Assembly (NCBI GenBank): GCA_963707975.1
Contig: OY970177.1
Coordinates: 434,001-498,000 of the forward strand
From: CAVVXX01 sp963707975
Lineage (GTDB): Bacteria > Pseudomonadota > Alphaproteobacteria > Micropepsales > Micropepsaceae
DNA: 64,000 bases
Direction of reading: 5' to 3'
Below the pieces are notes generated by a model. The model saw nothing but the letters and a program-made list of their open reading frames with translations, made no database searches and was not told the DNA's origin. The translations under genes and the position numbers were made by a program. Of this stretch, positions 18,383 through 27,259 are shown one piece after another. Position 1 is the stretch's first letter; each line of letters starts with the position of its first letter.

Positions 18383-19282
18383 ATGAGCGATTCCCCCGAC
18401 ATCAGCGTCTGCATTTGCACCTTCCGGCGCGAACATGTTGCCGAGACTATCCGCTCGGTCCTGGCGCAGCGGGGGCTGGGCGCGCGCACCATCGAGATCG
18501 TGGTCGCAGATGACGATCCTGCCCGTTCGGCCGAGGCGCTTGTCGCGGCGGCGGCGAAAACCGCTGCTGTACCATTGCGCTACGTCCATTCCGGCGCGCG
18601 CAATGTTGCGACAGCGCGCAATGCCTGTCTGGATGCCGCGCGCGGGCGTTGGCTCGCCTTCATTGACGACGACGAAATTGCAAAACCCGATTGGCTGCGT
18701 GCACTTTTGGACGTTCAGGATGCAACTGGCGCAGGTATCATCAAGGGCCGCGTACAGGGTATCTATCCGATCGCAACGCCGAACTGGATCCGGCGCGCAG
18801 ACCCCTATACACGCGATTACGGCGCCGATGGCGAGAAGCCGCCTGGGCTCGCATCGGGGAATGTGCTGTTTCGCCGCGAACTCGCGCAAGCCAAACGTAT
18901 CCGCTTTGATCCCGCCTTCGGGCGCACGGGTGGCGAGGACAATGATTTCTTTGGCCGGCTCTGTGACGTGGGCGCCAAGCCCGTGGCCGCTCGCAGCGCC
19001 ATAGTGGACGAAATCGTATCCGATGCGCGTGTGACGCCGGCCTATTTCAAATCGCGTTACCGGCGCGCGGGGCAAACCGATGGGCGCAAGCTGCGCCTCG
19101 GACGAGGCGACGATGCGGTCCTGTATGCCGTTCCGGTGGCACTGGCAGCAGCCCTGTTGTTATGGATTTACCCTGTCTTTAGAATTTTCGGCGGGAAGGC
19201 GGCATTCAAGGCATTCTCCAAGTTCTGGTATAGTGTTGGCGTGCTGGAGGGGCTGTCCGGCCGCGTCTCCGAAGAGATGTGA
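18383..19282 (+). CDS. Glycosyltransferase family 2
   Basis: 299 aa. The GT-A core is complete: ISVCICTFRREHVAETIRSVL at the N-terminus, IVVADDDP, ARNACLDAARGRWLAFIDDDEIAKPDWL with the DDD metal motif, and GGEDNDFFGRL as the acceptor/catalytic base region. A C-terminal hydrophobic segment (AVPVALAAALLLWIYPVFRIF) probably anchors it to the inner membrane. It adds a sugar to the lipid-linked EPS repeat unit; donor unknown. Confidence 0.88.
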   Translation: MSDSPDISVCICTFRREHVAETIRSVLAQRGLGARTIEIVVADDDPARSAEALVAAAAKTAAVPLRYVHSGARNVATARNACLDAARGRWLAFIDDDEIAKPDWLRALLDVQDATGAGIIKGRVQGIYPIATPNWIRRADPYTRDYGADGEKPPGLASGNVLFRRELAQAKRIRFDPAFGRTGGEDNDFFGRLCDVGAKPVAARSAIVDEIVSDARVTPAYFKSRYRRAGQTDGRKLRLGRGDDAVLYAVPVALAAALLLWIYPVFRIFGGKAAFKAFSKFWYSVGVLEGLSGRVSEEM

Positions 19283-19319
19283 TCATCAATGATCCGGCGG
19301 CCCGGCCGGAGCGGGCGCG

Positions 19320-19979
19320 ATGGCGGTATTTCTCAATTTTCATGGGCTGGGCAATCCGGGCGCGCATGTCGATGCCGACGAGCGGCCCTATTGGCTTTCC
19401 GCCGAATGCTTCGCCGCCATCCTCGATCTGGTGGCGCCGGCCCGCGCGCACGCCCACATCACCTTCGACGATGGCAACGAATCCGATCTGGTGCTGGCGC
19501 TGCCCATGCTGCGCAAGGCGGGGCTAAGCGCCTCGTTCTTCGTGCTTTCAGATCGCATTGGCCAGCCGCATTATCTTTCAGACAATGGTGTGAAGGCGCT
19601 GCGAGCGGCCGGCATGTCTATTGGTTCGCATGGCGGCGCTCACGTGCGATGGACAACTCTTACCGACGGCGAAATCGGCAATGAAATATCGCGCTCGTTC
19701 GTGCGGCTTTCCGGAATCTTGGGCGAACCGGTCAGCACTGTGGCGGTTCCCTTTGGCGCCTATGATCGCCATGTCCTTGCCGTTTTGCGGCGTGAGAAGG
19801 TGAGGCGCGTCTATACCAGTGACAGCGGGCTGGCAGCGCCCGATGCCTGGATCGTGCCGCGCAACACCATCCGGGCTGACAGGCCGCTGGCCGCGATCCG
19901 CGATCTGCTAAGGCGCCCGGAATCGCCCTTCGGCCTGGCGAAAACTTTCCTGCGCCTGGCTAAGCGGCGGTTTGCGTGA
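19320..19979 (+). CDS. Polysaccharide deacetylase (NodB homology domain)
   Basis: 219-aa carbohydrate esterase family 4 type protein. It shows FLNFHGLG, the catalytic Asp and metal Asp in HITFDDGNESD, the metal-binding His pair in SIGSHGGAHVRWTTL, and VAVPFGAYD for the third motif. There is no signal peptide, so it would act in the cytoplasm on lipid-linked or nucleotide-linked sugar before flipping. It overlaps the flippase gene start. Confidence 0.88.
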   Translation: MAVFLNFHGLGNPGAHVDADERPYWLSAECFAAILDLVAPARAHAHITFDDGNESDLVLALPMLRKAGLSASFFVLSDRIGQPHYLSDNGVKALRAAGMSIGSHGGAHVRWTTLTDGEIGNEISRSFVRLSGILGEPVSTVAVPFGAYDRHVLAVLRREKVRRVYTSDSGLAAPDAWIVPRNTIRADRPLAAIRDLLRRPESPFGLAKTFLRLAKRRFA

Positions 19980-21283
19980 TGGCGCAAGTGAGAAACGAAG
20001 AACTCGCGTGGTACATCAAGGCGGGGATACCGATCCTCCATCGCTATGTGGCGTCGAGCGGCACGCTTATTTTCAGCACGGCCGCGCAATTTGCCTGGTT
20101 CATCATTCTTGCCAGGGCGCTCGGCAGCGGCCAGTTTGGCAAGTTGCTTGTAATCGTGGCCGTGACGTCGCTAGCAATGACGCTCACTGGCGTCGGCGCA
20201 GGCGATGCCATGATCCGGCGCACGGCGCGCAACAGACACGATTATCAGCTCATGCTTGGCCATGGGCTCATCCTTATCGCTGTCACGGGAGTTGTTTTGA
20301 CGGCTATAGCCACGGGTGTTCTTTGTTTTCTCGTTCATGCTTCCGCTTCGCCCTGGGAAAACGCGCTCATCATGACGGCCTTTGGCGCCAGCAACATTAT
20401 TCTTTTTCCCTTCATTACCTATACCGAGCAGGTTTTCATCGGGTTGATGAAGTTCCGGCTGGCCAATACCGTCAACGCCGGTTTCTCGCTTGTGCGCGTG
20501 CTGTCGGCCGCCTTGGCTTGTCTTGTCTTCCACGTCGGCGATCTGGGCGAATGGGCCGTGTGGCTGCTGGGCGCGCATATTTTCGGCGCGCTTGCGTGCA
20601 TGGCCATGCTGCGGCCCTTGGGTAAACCGGTGTGGCAGGTGGACCACCGCGAACTCGGCTTGGGCTTTCACTTCACCACGCCCAATCTGGTCGACGCGCT
20701 GCGGCAGAATGCCGACCGGCTGGTGCTAGGCGTAGTGGCGGCTCCCAGCGTGCTCGGCAGTTACGGCACGGCATCGCGCATGGCACAAACAAGCCAGATC
20801 GTGGTGCACGCGCTCAACCGCATCGTCTATCCAAAATTCGCGCAGAAAGCGCATCTTGGCATCCGCGGTGTCGTTCCGCTTGCCGTACGCTATTTGCTGG
20901 CTGTGCTGGCGCTCGCCACCTTCACCGCGATCGGCATTTATCTCATCGCGCCGTGGATGCCAGTGCTGCTCGGTCCTTCCTATGACGGCGTGATATTCGA
21001 TTTGCAGGTGCTGTGCTGGCTGCTGATACCGGTCGCCGCCCAAACCGTGCCCTATGATGTGTTTGGCGCGCTCGACCGCCACTCAAGACGCGCGGTGGTC
21101 TATAACGCCATTGGCCTGATCGGCGCCTGCGTCACGGCCGCGCTGGTTTATGTTTATGGGCTTTCGGGCGCATTCGTGGCGGCTTATGCCGTGCAGCTGG
21201 CAATCACGGCGTCGCTGTGGGTCACGTTGTTCATGAGCATGGAACGCGCGCAAGCCAAAGAAGACGCAAGCGGCAACGCCTAG
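19979..21283 (+). CDS. Wzx-type polysaccharide flippase
   Basis: About 434 aa, starting at ATG 19979 (overlapping the TGA before it) or at the GTG three bases earlier. It has 12 or so predicted membrane helices in the MOP superfamily pattern, with charged ends at VDALRQNADRLVLGVVAAPSVLGSYGTASRM, a typical second-half Wzx motif. It would move the undecaprenyl-linked repeat unit to the periplasmic face for the polymerase at 24991. Its stop and that of the facing ATP-grasp gene share the CTAG at 21280-21283. Confidence 0.87.
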   Translation: MAQVRNEELAWYIKAGIPILHRYVASSGTLIFSTAAQFAWFIILARALGSGQFGKLLVIVAVTSLAMTLTGVGAGDAMIRRTARNRHDYQLMLGHGLILIAVTGVVLTAIATGVLCFLVHASASPWENALIMTAFGASNIILFPFITYTEQVFIGLMKFRLANTVNAGFSLVRVLSAALACLVFHVGDLGEWAVWLLGAHIFGALACMAMLRPLGKPVWQVDHRELGLGFHFTTPNLVDALRQNADRLVLGVVAAPSVLGSYGTASRMAQTSQIVVHALNRIVYPKFAQKAHLGIRGVVPLAVRYLLAVLALATFTAIGIYLIAPWMPVLLGPSYDGVIFDLQVLCWLLIPVAAQTVPYDVFGALDRHSRRAVVYNAIGLIGACVTAALVYVYGLSGAFVAAYAVQLAITASLWVTLFMSMERAQAKEDASGNA

Positions 21284-22380
21284 CCCCAGCTGCGCGCGAT
21301 ATTGCGCTTATAGCGCATTCTTTCGCGAAGATATGGCACGGGATCTTCCATCAGATAACGCATAACGCGAAGATTCATCCTCAAAGCCTTAGGCACAAGG
21401 CTAGAGAAAAGTAGCGCCTTGCCCATCCGCACCACGGTGCCGTCGGGCGCAACTGTAGGCAACCCAGTGGTGTCATCACGAAGACCAAGTGCAACGAAAT
21501 TGATCCCAGCCAACATAGAACGAACAAGGCTGTAGAAAAAACGTGGATTGCATTCGAAATAATAGACCCTGCCGTCCGTCGCCCGGCGCATGTCGAAATT
21601 GTAAACGCCGTCGAGCTCCAGCTTGCTGACAATCTTCGTTATGTTGCTGGAAATGATGCGATCGCTGAAAGTGGTATAAACACCTCGATTATACTGGTGC
21701 TGAATGGATGCCACGATCGCGCCGCGTCGGCAAAACACGCTGGTTCCGATGTCCTCGCCGGGAATGAAATTCTGAACGACGACGGGGCGGTAATCGATAC
21801 GTTCAAGGCGAAGAGAAAGTTTATCGGGGCTGTGCACCGTGACACAGCCTTCGCTTCCGTCTTTGCTGAGCGCCTTGGCAAGAAAAGGAAAAGTAAGCTC
21901 CTGCTTGCGCGCAGCGGATTCTAGCGCCGCACGGTCGGGATAAAGCAACGAGGGGGGATGAGGGATTCCAAGAGCGCCGCAAAGCCCTGCGAATTTCCAT
22001 TTGTCATTGAGAAAGTCGAATTGGTCGAGGGTCGGCAAAGGAAAGCAAGGCGTACCTAGTTGCTCTCTGATGGCGATCAGGCTGCGCGTTGATGGCGCAT
22101 CGCTGGGCATGACGATGTCAATCGCTAGTTCGCGACAAAGCCGGCTAATATCCGCCGCCAGCGTTACGCTGAAGCCGCCATTGATGTCGCCCGTCTCATG
22201 ATAACCGGCGCAATAGCGCGAACGCGCAAGCTCGTGCGCCTCCGCGCCGCCAAGCACGTAAACTTTGGCGCCCGCTGCCGCCGCGCAACGCAGTACCCGA
22301 TACGGCAAAGTGAAAAGCTGGGCCAGCATCAAAGCGCGCACGGGCACACGTCGCTGGGCAGCGGCCCGAACCTCGGTCAT
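21280..22380 (-). CDS. ATP-grasp ligase of unknown substrate
   Basis: 366 aa. An N-terminal pre-ATP-grasp domain (residues 14-110) is followed by LNDKWKFAGLCGALGIPHPPS, an ATP-binding Lys in FPFLAKALSKDGSEGCV, VVQNFIPGEDIGTSVF and the metal-binding YYFECNPRF (Glu and Asn). Such enzymes join a carboxylate to an amine or thiol through an acyl phosphate. Its ATG directly follows the stop of the flavoprotein gene (0-base gap), so the two are coupled. In this setting it may attach an amino acid or similar group used for EPS decoration; that is inference. Confidence 0.83.
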   Translation of the reverse strand: MTEVRAAAQRRVPVRALMLAQLFTLPYRVLRCAAAAGAKVYVLGGAEAHELARSRYCAGYHETGDINGGFSVTLAADISRLCRELAIDIVMPSDAPSTRSLIAIREQLGTPCFPLPTLDQFDFLNDKWKFAGLCGALGIPHPPSLLYPDRAALESAARKQELTFPFLAKALSKDGSEGCVTVHSPDKLSLRLERIDYRPVVVQNFIPGEDIGTSVFCRRGAIVASIQHQYNRGVYTTFSDRIISSNITKIVSKLELDGVYNFDMRRATDGRVYYFECNPRFFYSLVRSMLAGINFVALGLRDDTTGLPTVAPDGTVVRMGKALLFSSLVPKALRMNLRVMRYLMEDPVPYLRERMRYKRNIARSWG

Positions 22381-23610
22381 CTAGGCAACTTTGACAGGGC
22401 GCTGAACGGCCGCCCGCGTGGGCGCGCGCGATGCAAAGTGCCGTGCGAGGCGCCTGGCAGGATAAATCGCGCCATACACAAAGCGCGCCACAGGCCCGAA
22501 GCCGTAAGCCGTTGCCGGGCCTGCAACGTAAAGTCCGGGGATCGAGGTTTCGTAATTGCGCGATAACGCAGGCGCGTTCTCGATAAGCCTGAGGCCGCGC
22601 AGCAAGCCATCGGCGAGAAAGCCGAAGCGTCGTGCGTCGATCCGGTAACCCGTCGCGGCAATGACGTGATCGGCCGAAAGCGCTTCTGGCGCGCCGTCAC
22701 GGGATCGCAGTTCCAGCTGGACCTTGCCGCCAGACATGCAAGCGCCAGTTACATCGCGGCCAAGCGAAAGCGGTACGTGATCGAGCAGGCGCTCGCGCAT
22801 GAACCAGCCGCCCGATGGCCCCAATTCTGTATTCACCAGGTTAACCCGCATCGGACCGGGAAGCGCGTGGATAAGTTCCGGCGCATCGGAGCAGATTTTC
22901 AGTAGCCAGCCGCCCCCCAGCCCAGAACTCGGGCCCATGATCTTTGAGAATGTGGAGCGATTGAGGCGTGAGCGCGTGCCGAACTTCAATTTTTCTGCGC
23001 GCGCGACCAGCGTCACGCGCGCGCCCTGTTCGTGCAGCAGCGCGGCAATATCGATGGCAGAGGCGCCAGAGCCAATTACCACCACCCGCTTGTTCTTGAA
23101 ACGATCAATCGGACCATGGTCGCCGCTGTGCGAAACATTTTCGGACGGCAAACCAGCTAATGCAGATGGCAAATACTTGAATGGATGGACGCCGACAGCG
23201 AGAACAACCTTGCCTGCGGCAGTCGATGTTCCATCGTCGAAGCGCATCTCGAACCGGCCGGGCGCGCCGCTGAGCGCAACCAGATGTTTGTTCTCGACAT
23301 GAGGCGCATAGCGTTTCTGAAACGCCATGCCGTAAGCGACAAAGGTGTCGAGCGCCACCGGGATTTGCAAATCATGATAGGCGATGCGCTCGGCCCTGCA
23401 GAATTCACCCAGCGTAAAATGCCCTTCGGGCTCAAAAAGGCTTGAGGACCAGCCATCGGACTTCAGCAACATGCCGGGCGGCATGCGCTTGCGCCACGAC
23501 TCCATCGGCTCGCCGAAGATGCGGTGCTCGACACCCTGGGACCGAAGATGCGCGGCCAGAGAGAGGCCATAAGGCCCCGCGCCGATTATTGCGACGTCGA
23601 CGTACTCCAT
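22381..23610 (-). CDS. FAD/NAD(P)-dependent oxidoreductase, flavin monooxygenase-like
   Basis: 409 aa. It has an FAD Rossmann motif at the N-terminus (VAIIGAGPYGLSLAAHLR), a second dinucleotide motif at mid-protein (VVVIGSGASAIDIAALL) and the ATG motif (HVIAATGYRID), as in lysine/ornithine N-hydroxylases and class B monooxygenases. LLKSDGWSSSLFEP matches the substrate-side loop of that group. It probably hydroxylates or oxidises a small amine or acyl group. It is coupled to the ATP-grasp gene downstream and follows the FemAB-like gene by 117 bases, suggesting one modification module. Confidence 0.83.
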   Translation of the reverse strand: MEYVDVAIIGAGPYGLSLAAHLRSQGVEHRIFGEPMESWRKRMPPGMLLKSDGWSSSLFEPEGHFTLGEFCRAERIAYHDLQIPVALDTFVAYGMAFQKRYAPHVENKHLVALSGAPGRFEMRFDDGTSTAAGKVVLAVGVHPFKYLPSALAGLPSENVSHSGDHGPIDRFKNKRVVVIGSGASAIDIAALLHEQGARVTLVARAEKLKFGTRSRLNRSTFSKIMGPSSGLGGGWLLKICSDAPELIHALPGPMRVNLVNTELGPSGGWFMRERLLDHVPLSLGRDVTGACMSGGKVQLELRSRDGAPEALSADHVIAATGYRIDARRFGFLADGLLRGLRLIENAPALSRNYETSIPGLYVAGPATAYGFGPVARFVYGAIYPARRLARHFASRAPTRAAVQRPVKVA

Positions 23611-23727
23611 TAGAAGAATCCTTAGTCCGGCCGCAGAAAACGCCGGCGATTATAAAGTCCGCCATGCCCCCGGCAATTGGATTTTCCGAATTCCGGCGAC
23701 CGCCACAAACATTCCGCTTGCATGTGG

Positions 23728-24951
23728 CTAATCCCGCTCTTCCTGCTCCGAGCCGACTGCCCTCTCGCTGCGAATATGCGCTCTGCGCCTGCGCGTGCGC
23801 CACATTGAAAGCGCCCGTCCGGCCTTGCTCCAGGTTATCTTTCGCCGACCCTGCAACAAGGCAAGATACGCCTTTCCGCGAACGGTTCTGCCTTCGCGCA
23901 TGCAGCCGAGCCTGAGCTGCACATCTTGCACCTTCTGCTTGTACGGCTCATCGCCTATGCCGAGGTCGAAAATACGAAGGTGTTGACTGAAAGCCCAAGC
24001 AATCAGATTTTCCACCAGCAGCCGACCTGGAGAATATCTTGCCCAGATGCCTTCCCACGCCGGTCCCAAATAACAGAAACGGTCGCCCGCAACGATGCCC
24101 CAATGCGTGGCGATGATGTCGTCGCTCACCGAGAAGGCGGCGAGTTGAACTCTGCCGCTCGGCGCCAATTCCTCCGTCAGGGCCGTGTAATAGGCCAACC
24201 AACCTGGGCGCTTGAAATTGTCGAAGCCGCCTTCCAGAAAGCGTCGCGTCTTTTGCTTGATTAATATATCGTAGACACGTCTGACTTCGGCTGCTCCCTG
24301 AACCACTGTGAATTGAATTGGCCCGATCTCGCTCAAGCGCTTGCGCTGCCGCCGACTGTCTTGAGCATTGGGATTGCGCGAAGTCAAAAATTCATCGGCT
24401 CTGCCGCTCAAAGTGATGAGATGTCCCGACACAGGCCACGGTTCGGCGGCCAACGCCCAAAAAGGGTTCGGCACGTCAAGCACGCGCTCCGGAATCTTTT
24501 CGAGTAGAAGCGCATCGAACGGCGGCAGCTTTGCGCGGATCAATCGCCAGATTTCTTTCATTGCATGCGCATCCAGCGCATCGGCACCCGGAAAAAGCAC
24601 TGGCGCATTGTAATCGACGACGCCATTGTCGAGAAATGACAAGATGCGAACGCCGTGACGCCGTTCGATGCCAAGCGCCAGCAGCATCAGCGGCGCACCA
24701 TTGCCGTCGCTCACCTTGATGAGAACCGGCTCGGTGCCGCGCGCGGCGCCGATGGTCCTGAGCCATACCGACACCAACTCACGGCACTGGAAAACGAAAG
24801 CGCGGGTTGCTCCCTGCGCTTCTCCGGGCAGCGGCATGGTGGGCCACAGGCCCTCGAAATCCTTCAGATTAGATGAAACCGATATCTGAAATTGCTGCCT
24901 TGCCTGGGCCGGCGCTTTACCGAGTGGGAAATCCGCTACGCTCATTGCCAC
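23728..24951 (-). CDS. FemAB/CelD-like GNAT acyltransferase
   Basis: 407 aa with two GNAT-like halves. The second half carries the segment typical of CelD/BcsL and exosortase-linked FemAB proteins: GRVQLAAFSVSDDIIATHWGIV, then CYLGPAWEGIWARYSPGRLLVENLI and FDLGIGDEPYKQKV. These proteins move an acyl or aminoacyl group to a polymer or precursor. The tail is very Arg-rich. It is divergent from the polymerase gene with only 39 bases between starts. Start may be 24951 or the next ATG six bases in. Confidence 0.85.
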   Translation of the reverse strand: MAMSVADFPLGKAPAQARQQFQISVSSNLKDFEGLWPTMPLPGEAQGATRAFVFQCRELVSVWLRTIGAARGTEPVLIKVSDGNGAPLMLLALGIERRHGVRILSFLDNGVVDYNAPVLFPGADALDAHAMKEIWRLIRAKLPPFDALLLEKIPERVLDVPNPFWALAAEPWPVSGHLITLSGRADEFLTSRNPNAQDSRRQRKRLSEIGPIQFTVVQGAAEVRRVYDILIKQKTRRFLEGGFDNFKRPGWLAYYTALTEELAPSGRVQLAAFSVSDDIIATHWGIVAGDRFCYLGPAWEGIWARYSPGRLLVENLIAWAFSQHLRIFDLGIGDEPYKQKVQDVQLRLGCMREGRTVRGKAYLALLQGRRKITWSKAGRALSMWRTRRRRAHIRSERAVGSEQEERD

Positions 24952-24990
24952 ATATTGCGGTGCTTAACCGTACGATCAAGTGCCTAGTGA

Positions 24991-26376
24991 ATGAGCAGTA
25001 TGCCGGTGGCGCGGCTGGGTTATAATTTCGCAGGCGGACGCGGGGAGCGCAGTTTGCGGATCGTTCTTTCCATGAGACAAGCGGAAGCGGGCTGGGCCGC
25101 AGCCCTGCGCGACTGGTCTCTAGGCCTTTATCTCGTTTATGCGTCGGTGCAAGACCTCACCTCGCTTTTTTTGCCTGGCGCCGATACTGCGACGATGACG
25201 GCGCTCAACGACGTCCAGGGTTCCCTGCTCAACCAGATCGCGGTGATGGCAGCGCTTATTTTCGCCATTGCCGTAAGCCTTCTCAACCGGACGCCCTGGA
25301 ACAGGCTGTGGAATGGCGTGGTTCCCCTGCTCGCTTTTGTCGGCATCGCCGCTTTGTCCATCGCCTGGTCCGATTATCCCGATCTCGCGTCCCGCCGTGT
25401 CCTGCGCCTGGCTGCGGAATTGGCGACCCTCATACTTCTGGTTTCCGCCTATTCCGATACCGGCAGCTTATTCAAAGTGGTGTTTCGCGCGCTTGCTTTC
25501 GTGATGCTTCTCGATATCGCCGCGCTCGCCCTTCATTCCGCCTACACACCGCTCGGATATCAGGGCGTTCACGGTCATAAGAATCAGGCGGGTTCGTTCG
25601 CGTTTTTTGCGCTTCCCGTTTTCGTCTTGGCGGTTCGCGACCGGCGCATCGTTCATTCGCAGGCTGTGGCGATTTTATTTGCACTTGCCGCGGTTGCGAT
25701 CATGATACTTTCGCAATCGAAAACTGCCGGCGTCGCCACCGTTTCGTGCGCCGCGTTCATATTTGCGCTTTATGCCCTCCACTCCCATTTTCGCTGGCTT
25801 GCGGCCGGGTTTTCGCTGTTCACGGCGGCGGCGGCGGCAGGATTCGTATTCTTTTCGGATCTGAGCTGGCCGGACCTTCTTGCCAGCCTCACGGGCGATC
25901 CGACATTTACCGGGCGCGAATATGTTTGGGACTTCATGCTCTCGCGCATCGCCCAATCGCCATGGATCGGATACGGCTTCGGCAGTTTCTGGGGTGTGGG
26001 CCAAGATACGGGCCTGATGCTCCAGCAATCCAATATCACCTTCTATTTTGGGCAGGCGCACAATGGATATCTTGATGTAGCGGGCGAACTGGGCTTGCTC
26101 GGCGTGATCGCGGTGACAATCATGTTCGCCTGGTATGCAGCGAAAATTGTCCGTCTGTACAGGAGCGGAAAGGAATTCGGCTTCTTTCTTTTCTCCACCT
26201 ACATCATGCTGGGTTTTGTCTTGTACAATCTTACCGAGTCGGTGCTGTTCCGGCCGGGTGCGGATTTGTGGATTTACTTCGTGATCACCATGCAGGCGGT
26301 AATCTGTTTCACCCCGCTGAGATCGGACAAGAAACTGCCTGCACGCCCGCGCAATCTCGCAATCCGGCGTATGTGA
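24991..26376 (+). CDS. O-antigen ligase/Wzy-type polymerase
   Basis: 461-aa inner-membrane protein with about 10-12 helices. The Wzy_C/WaaL region shows GVHGHKNQAGSFAFFALPVF, FTGREYVWDFML and IGYGFGSFW with QAHNGYLDVAGELGLLG, the ExoQ-like periplasmic loop motif. With the flippase, Wzc and Wza homologues here, polymerisation of EPS repeat units is the likely job. The first 27 residues are not conserved-looking, so translation may start at ATG 25072. Confidence 0.88.
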   Translation: MSSMPVARLGYNFAGGRGERSLRIVLSMRQAEAGWAAALRDWSLGLYLVYASVQDLTSLFLPGADTATMTALNDVQGSLLNQIAVMAALIFAIAVSLLNRTPWNRLWNGVVPLLAFVGIAALSIAWSDYPDLASRRVLRLAAELATLILLVSAYSDTGSLFKVVFRALAFVMLLDIAALALHSAYTPLGYQGVHGHKNQAGSFAFFALPVFVLAVRDRRIVHSQAVAILFALAAVAIMILSQSKTAGVATVSCAAFIFALYALHSHFRWLAAGFSLFTAAAAAGFVFFSDLSWPDLLASLTGDPTFTGREYVWDFMLSRIAQSPWIGYGFGSFWGVGQDTGLMLQQSNITFYFGQAHNGYLDVAGELGLLGVIAVTIMFAWYAAKIVRLYRSGKEFGFFLFSTYIMLGFVLYNLTESVLFRPGADLWIYFVITMQAVICFTPLRSDKKLPARPRNLAIRRM

Positions 26377-26394
26377 TGATCGTGTACGCCCTGC

Positions 26395-27240
26395 TTATGA
26401 CGGCTGCTTCAGAATGATTCCGAACAAGCCCTTCTGGTTGAAGCGCCGCGGATCGGGGCGGATAGGCTCCGCTTCGCACACCAATGCAGAATGGCCGGGA
26501 TAAGCCTGCATGAATGAACGAAAGCCCCAATTGGTGTCGATGTCGTCAACAACAAGCGCGCCACCGGGGCGCAATGCGGCCCAGGCGCGATCAAGTTCGA
26601 AGCGTACATTGTGCTCAGTGTGTAGGCTGTCGTGAATGAACAAGTCTATGCCGCCCAGGCGTGACAGAAGCGCCGGCAGGCGCCGTCGGCTTGAGCCTCT
26701 GATCAATGTCCAGCGCTTGGGGTAATGCCCGCCAACGGCGATGCCAACCTGGCCCTGCAGGGCCGGATTCAAAGGCGGGCGATCAATGCTGGAGAGATGC
26801 CCCGCGCCATTTTTTTCGAGCGCCTCCAAAATAAAACGCGAGGTAAAGCCGTGCGCGACGCCGGTTTCGACTACGTTGTTTGGCCTGCCGTGGCGGATCA
26901 GACACCAGATTGCACGAACAAGCCCTGCGTCGCCATCGTTGAAGCCATTGAAGCTTTGCGGGCCAACATTAATGCCTTCAACCGCAACCTGGCCTACCAC
27001 TTGCGGCCACAGTACACGGAATTCGGACGTTGCCTGGCATGGCCATGGCACGCCAAGAAAATGATGTAACTGCTCTTCCCAGCCTGCGTCTACCTCGTAA
27101 TGCGGCGCTGGCCCATCATACTCACGCACTTCGACAAGCTTGTCCCGCACAGTCTCCCACAGGCCAAGCGGGTCGCTACCGAGCGCACGGATGGCCCGTC
27201 CCGGGTGGCGCAATGCATAATCGAGAAAAAATCCCAGCAT
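26395..27240 (-). CDS. Class I SAM-dependent methyltransferase (EPS locus)
   Basis: 281 aa from ATG 27240, preceded by an AGGAC ribosome-binding site; it starts 19 bases after the heparinase-like gene. The Rossmann core reads NNVVETGVAHGFTSRFILEAL (motif I), SSIDRPP, DLFIHDSLHTEHNVRFELDRAWAALRPGGALVVDDID, the pattern of the TylF/cephalosporin-hydroxylase-like group. It would methylate a sugar or acyl hydroxyl of the EPS. Acceptor unknown. Confidence 0.83.
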   Translation of the reverse strand: MLGFFLDYALRHPGRAIRALGSDPLGLWETVRDKLVEVREYDGPAPHYEVDAGWEEQLHHFLGVPWPCQATSEFRVLWPQVVGQVAVEGINVGPQSFNGFNDGDAGLVRAIWCLIRHGRPNNVVETGVAHGFTSRFILEALEKNGAGHLSSIDRPPLNPALQGQVGIAVGGHYPKRWTLIRGSSRRRLPALLSRLGGIDLFIHDSLHTEHNVRFELDRAWAALRPGGALVVDDIDTNWGFRSFMQAYPGHSALVCEAEPIRPDPRRFNQKGLFGIILKQPS

Positions 27241-27259
27241 GAGTGTCCTATTTGCGATG

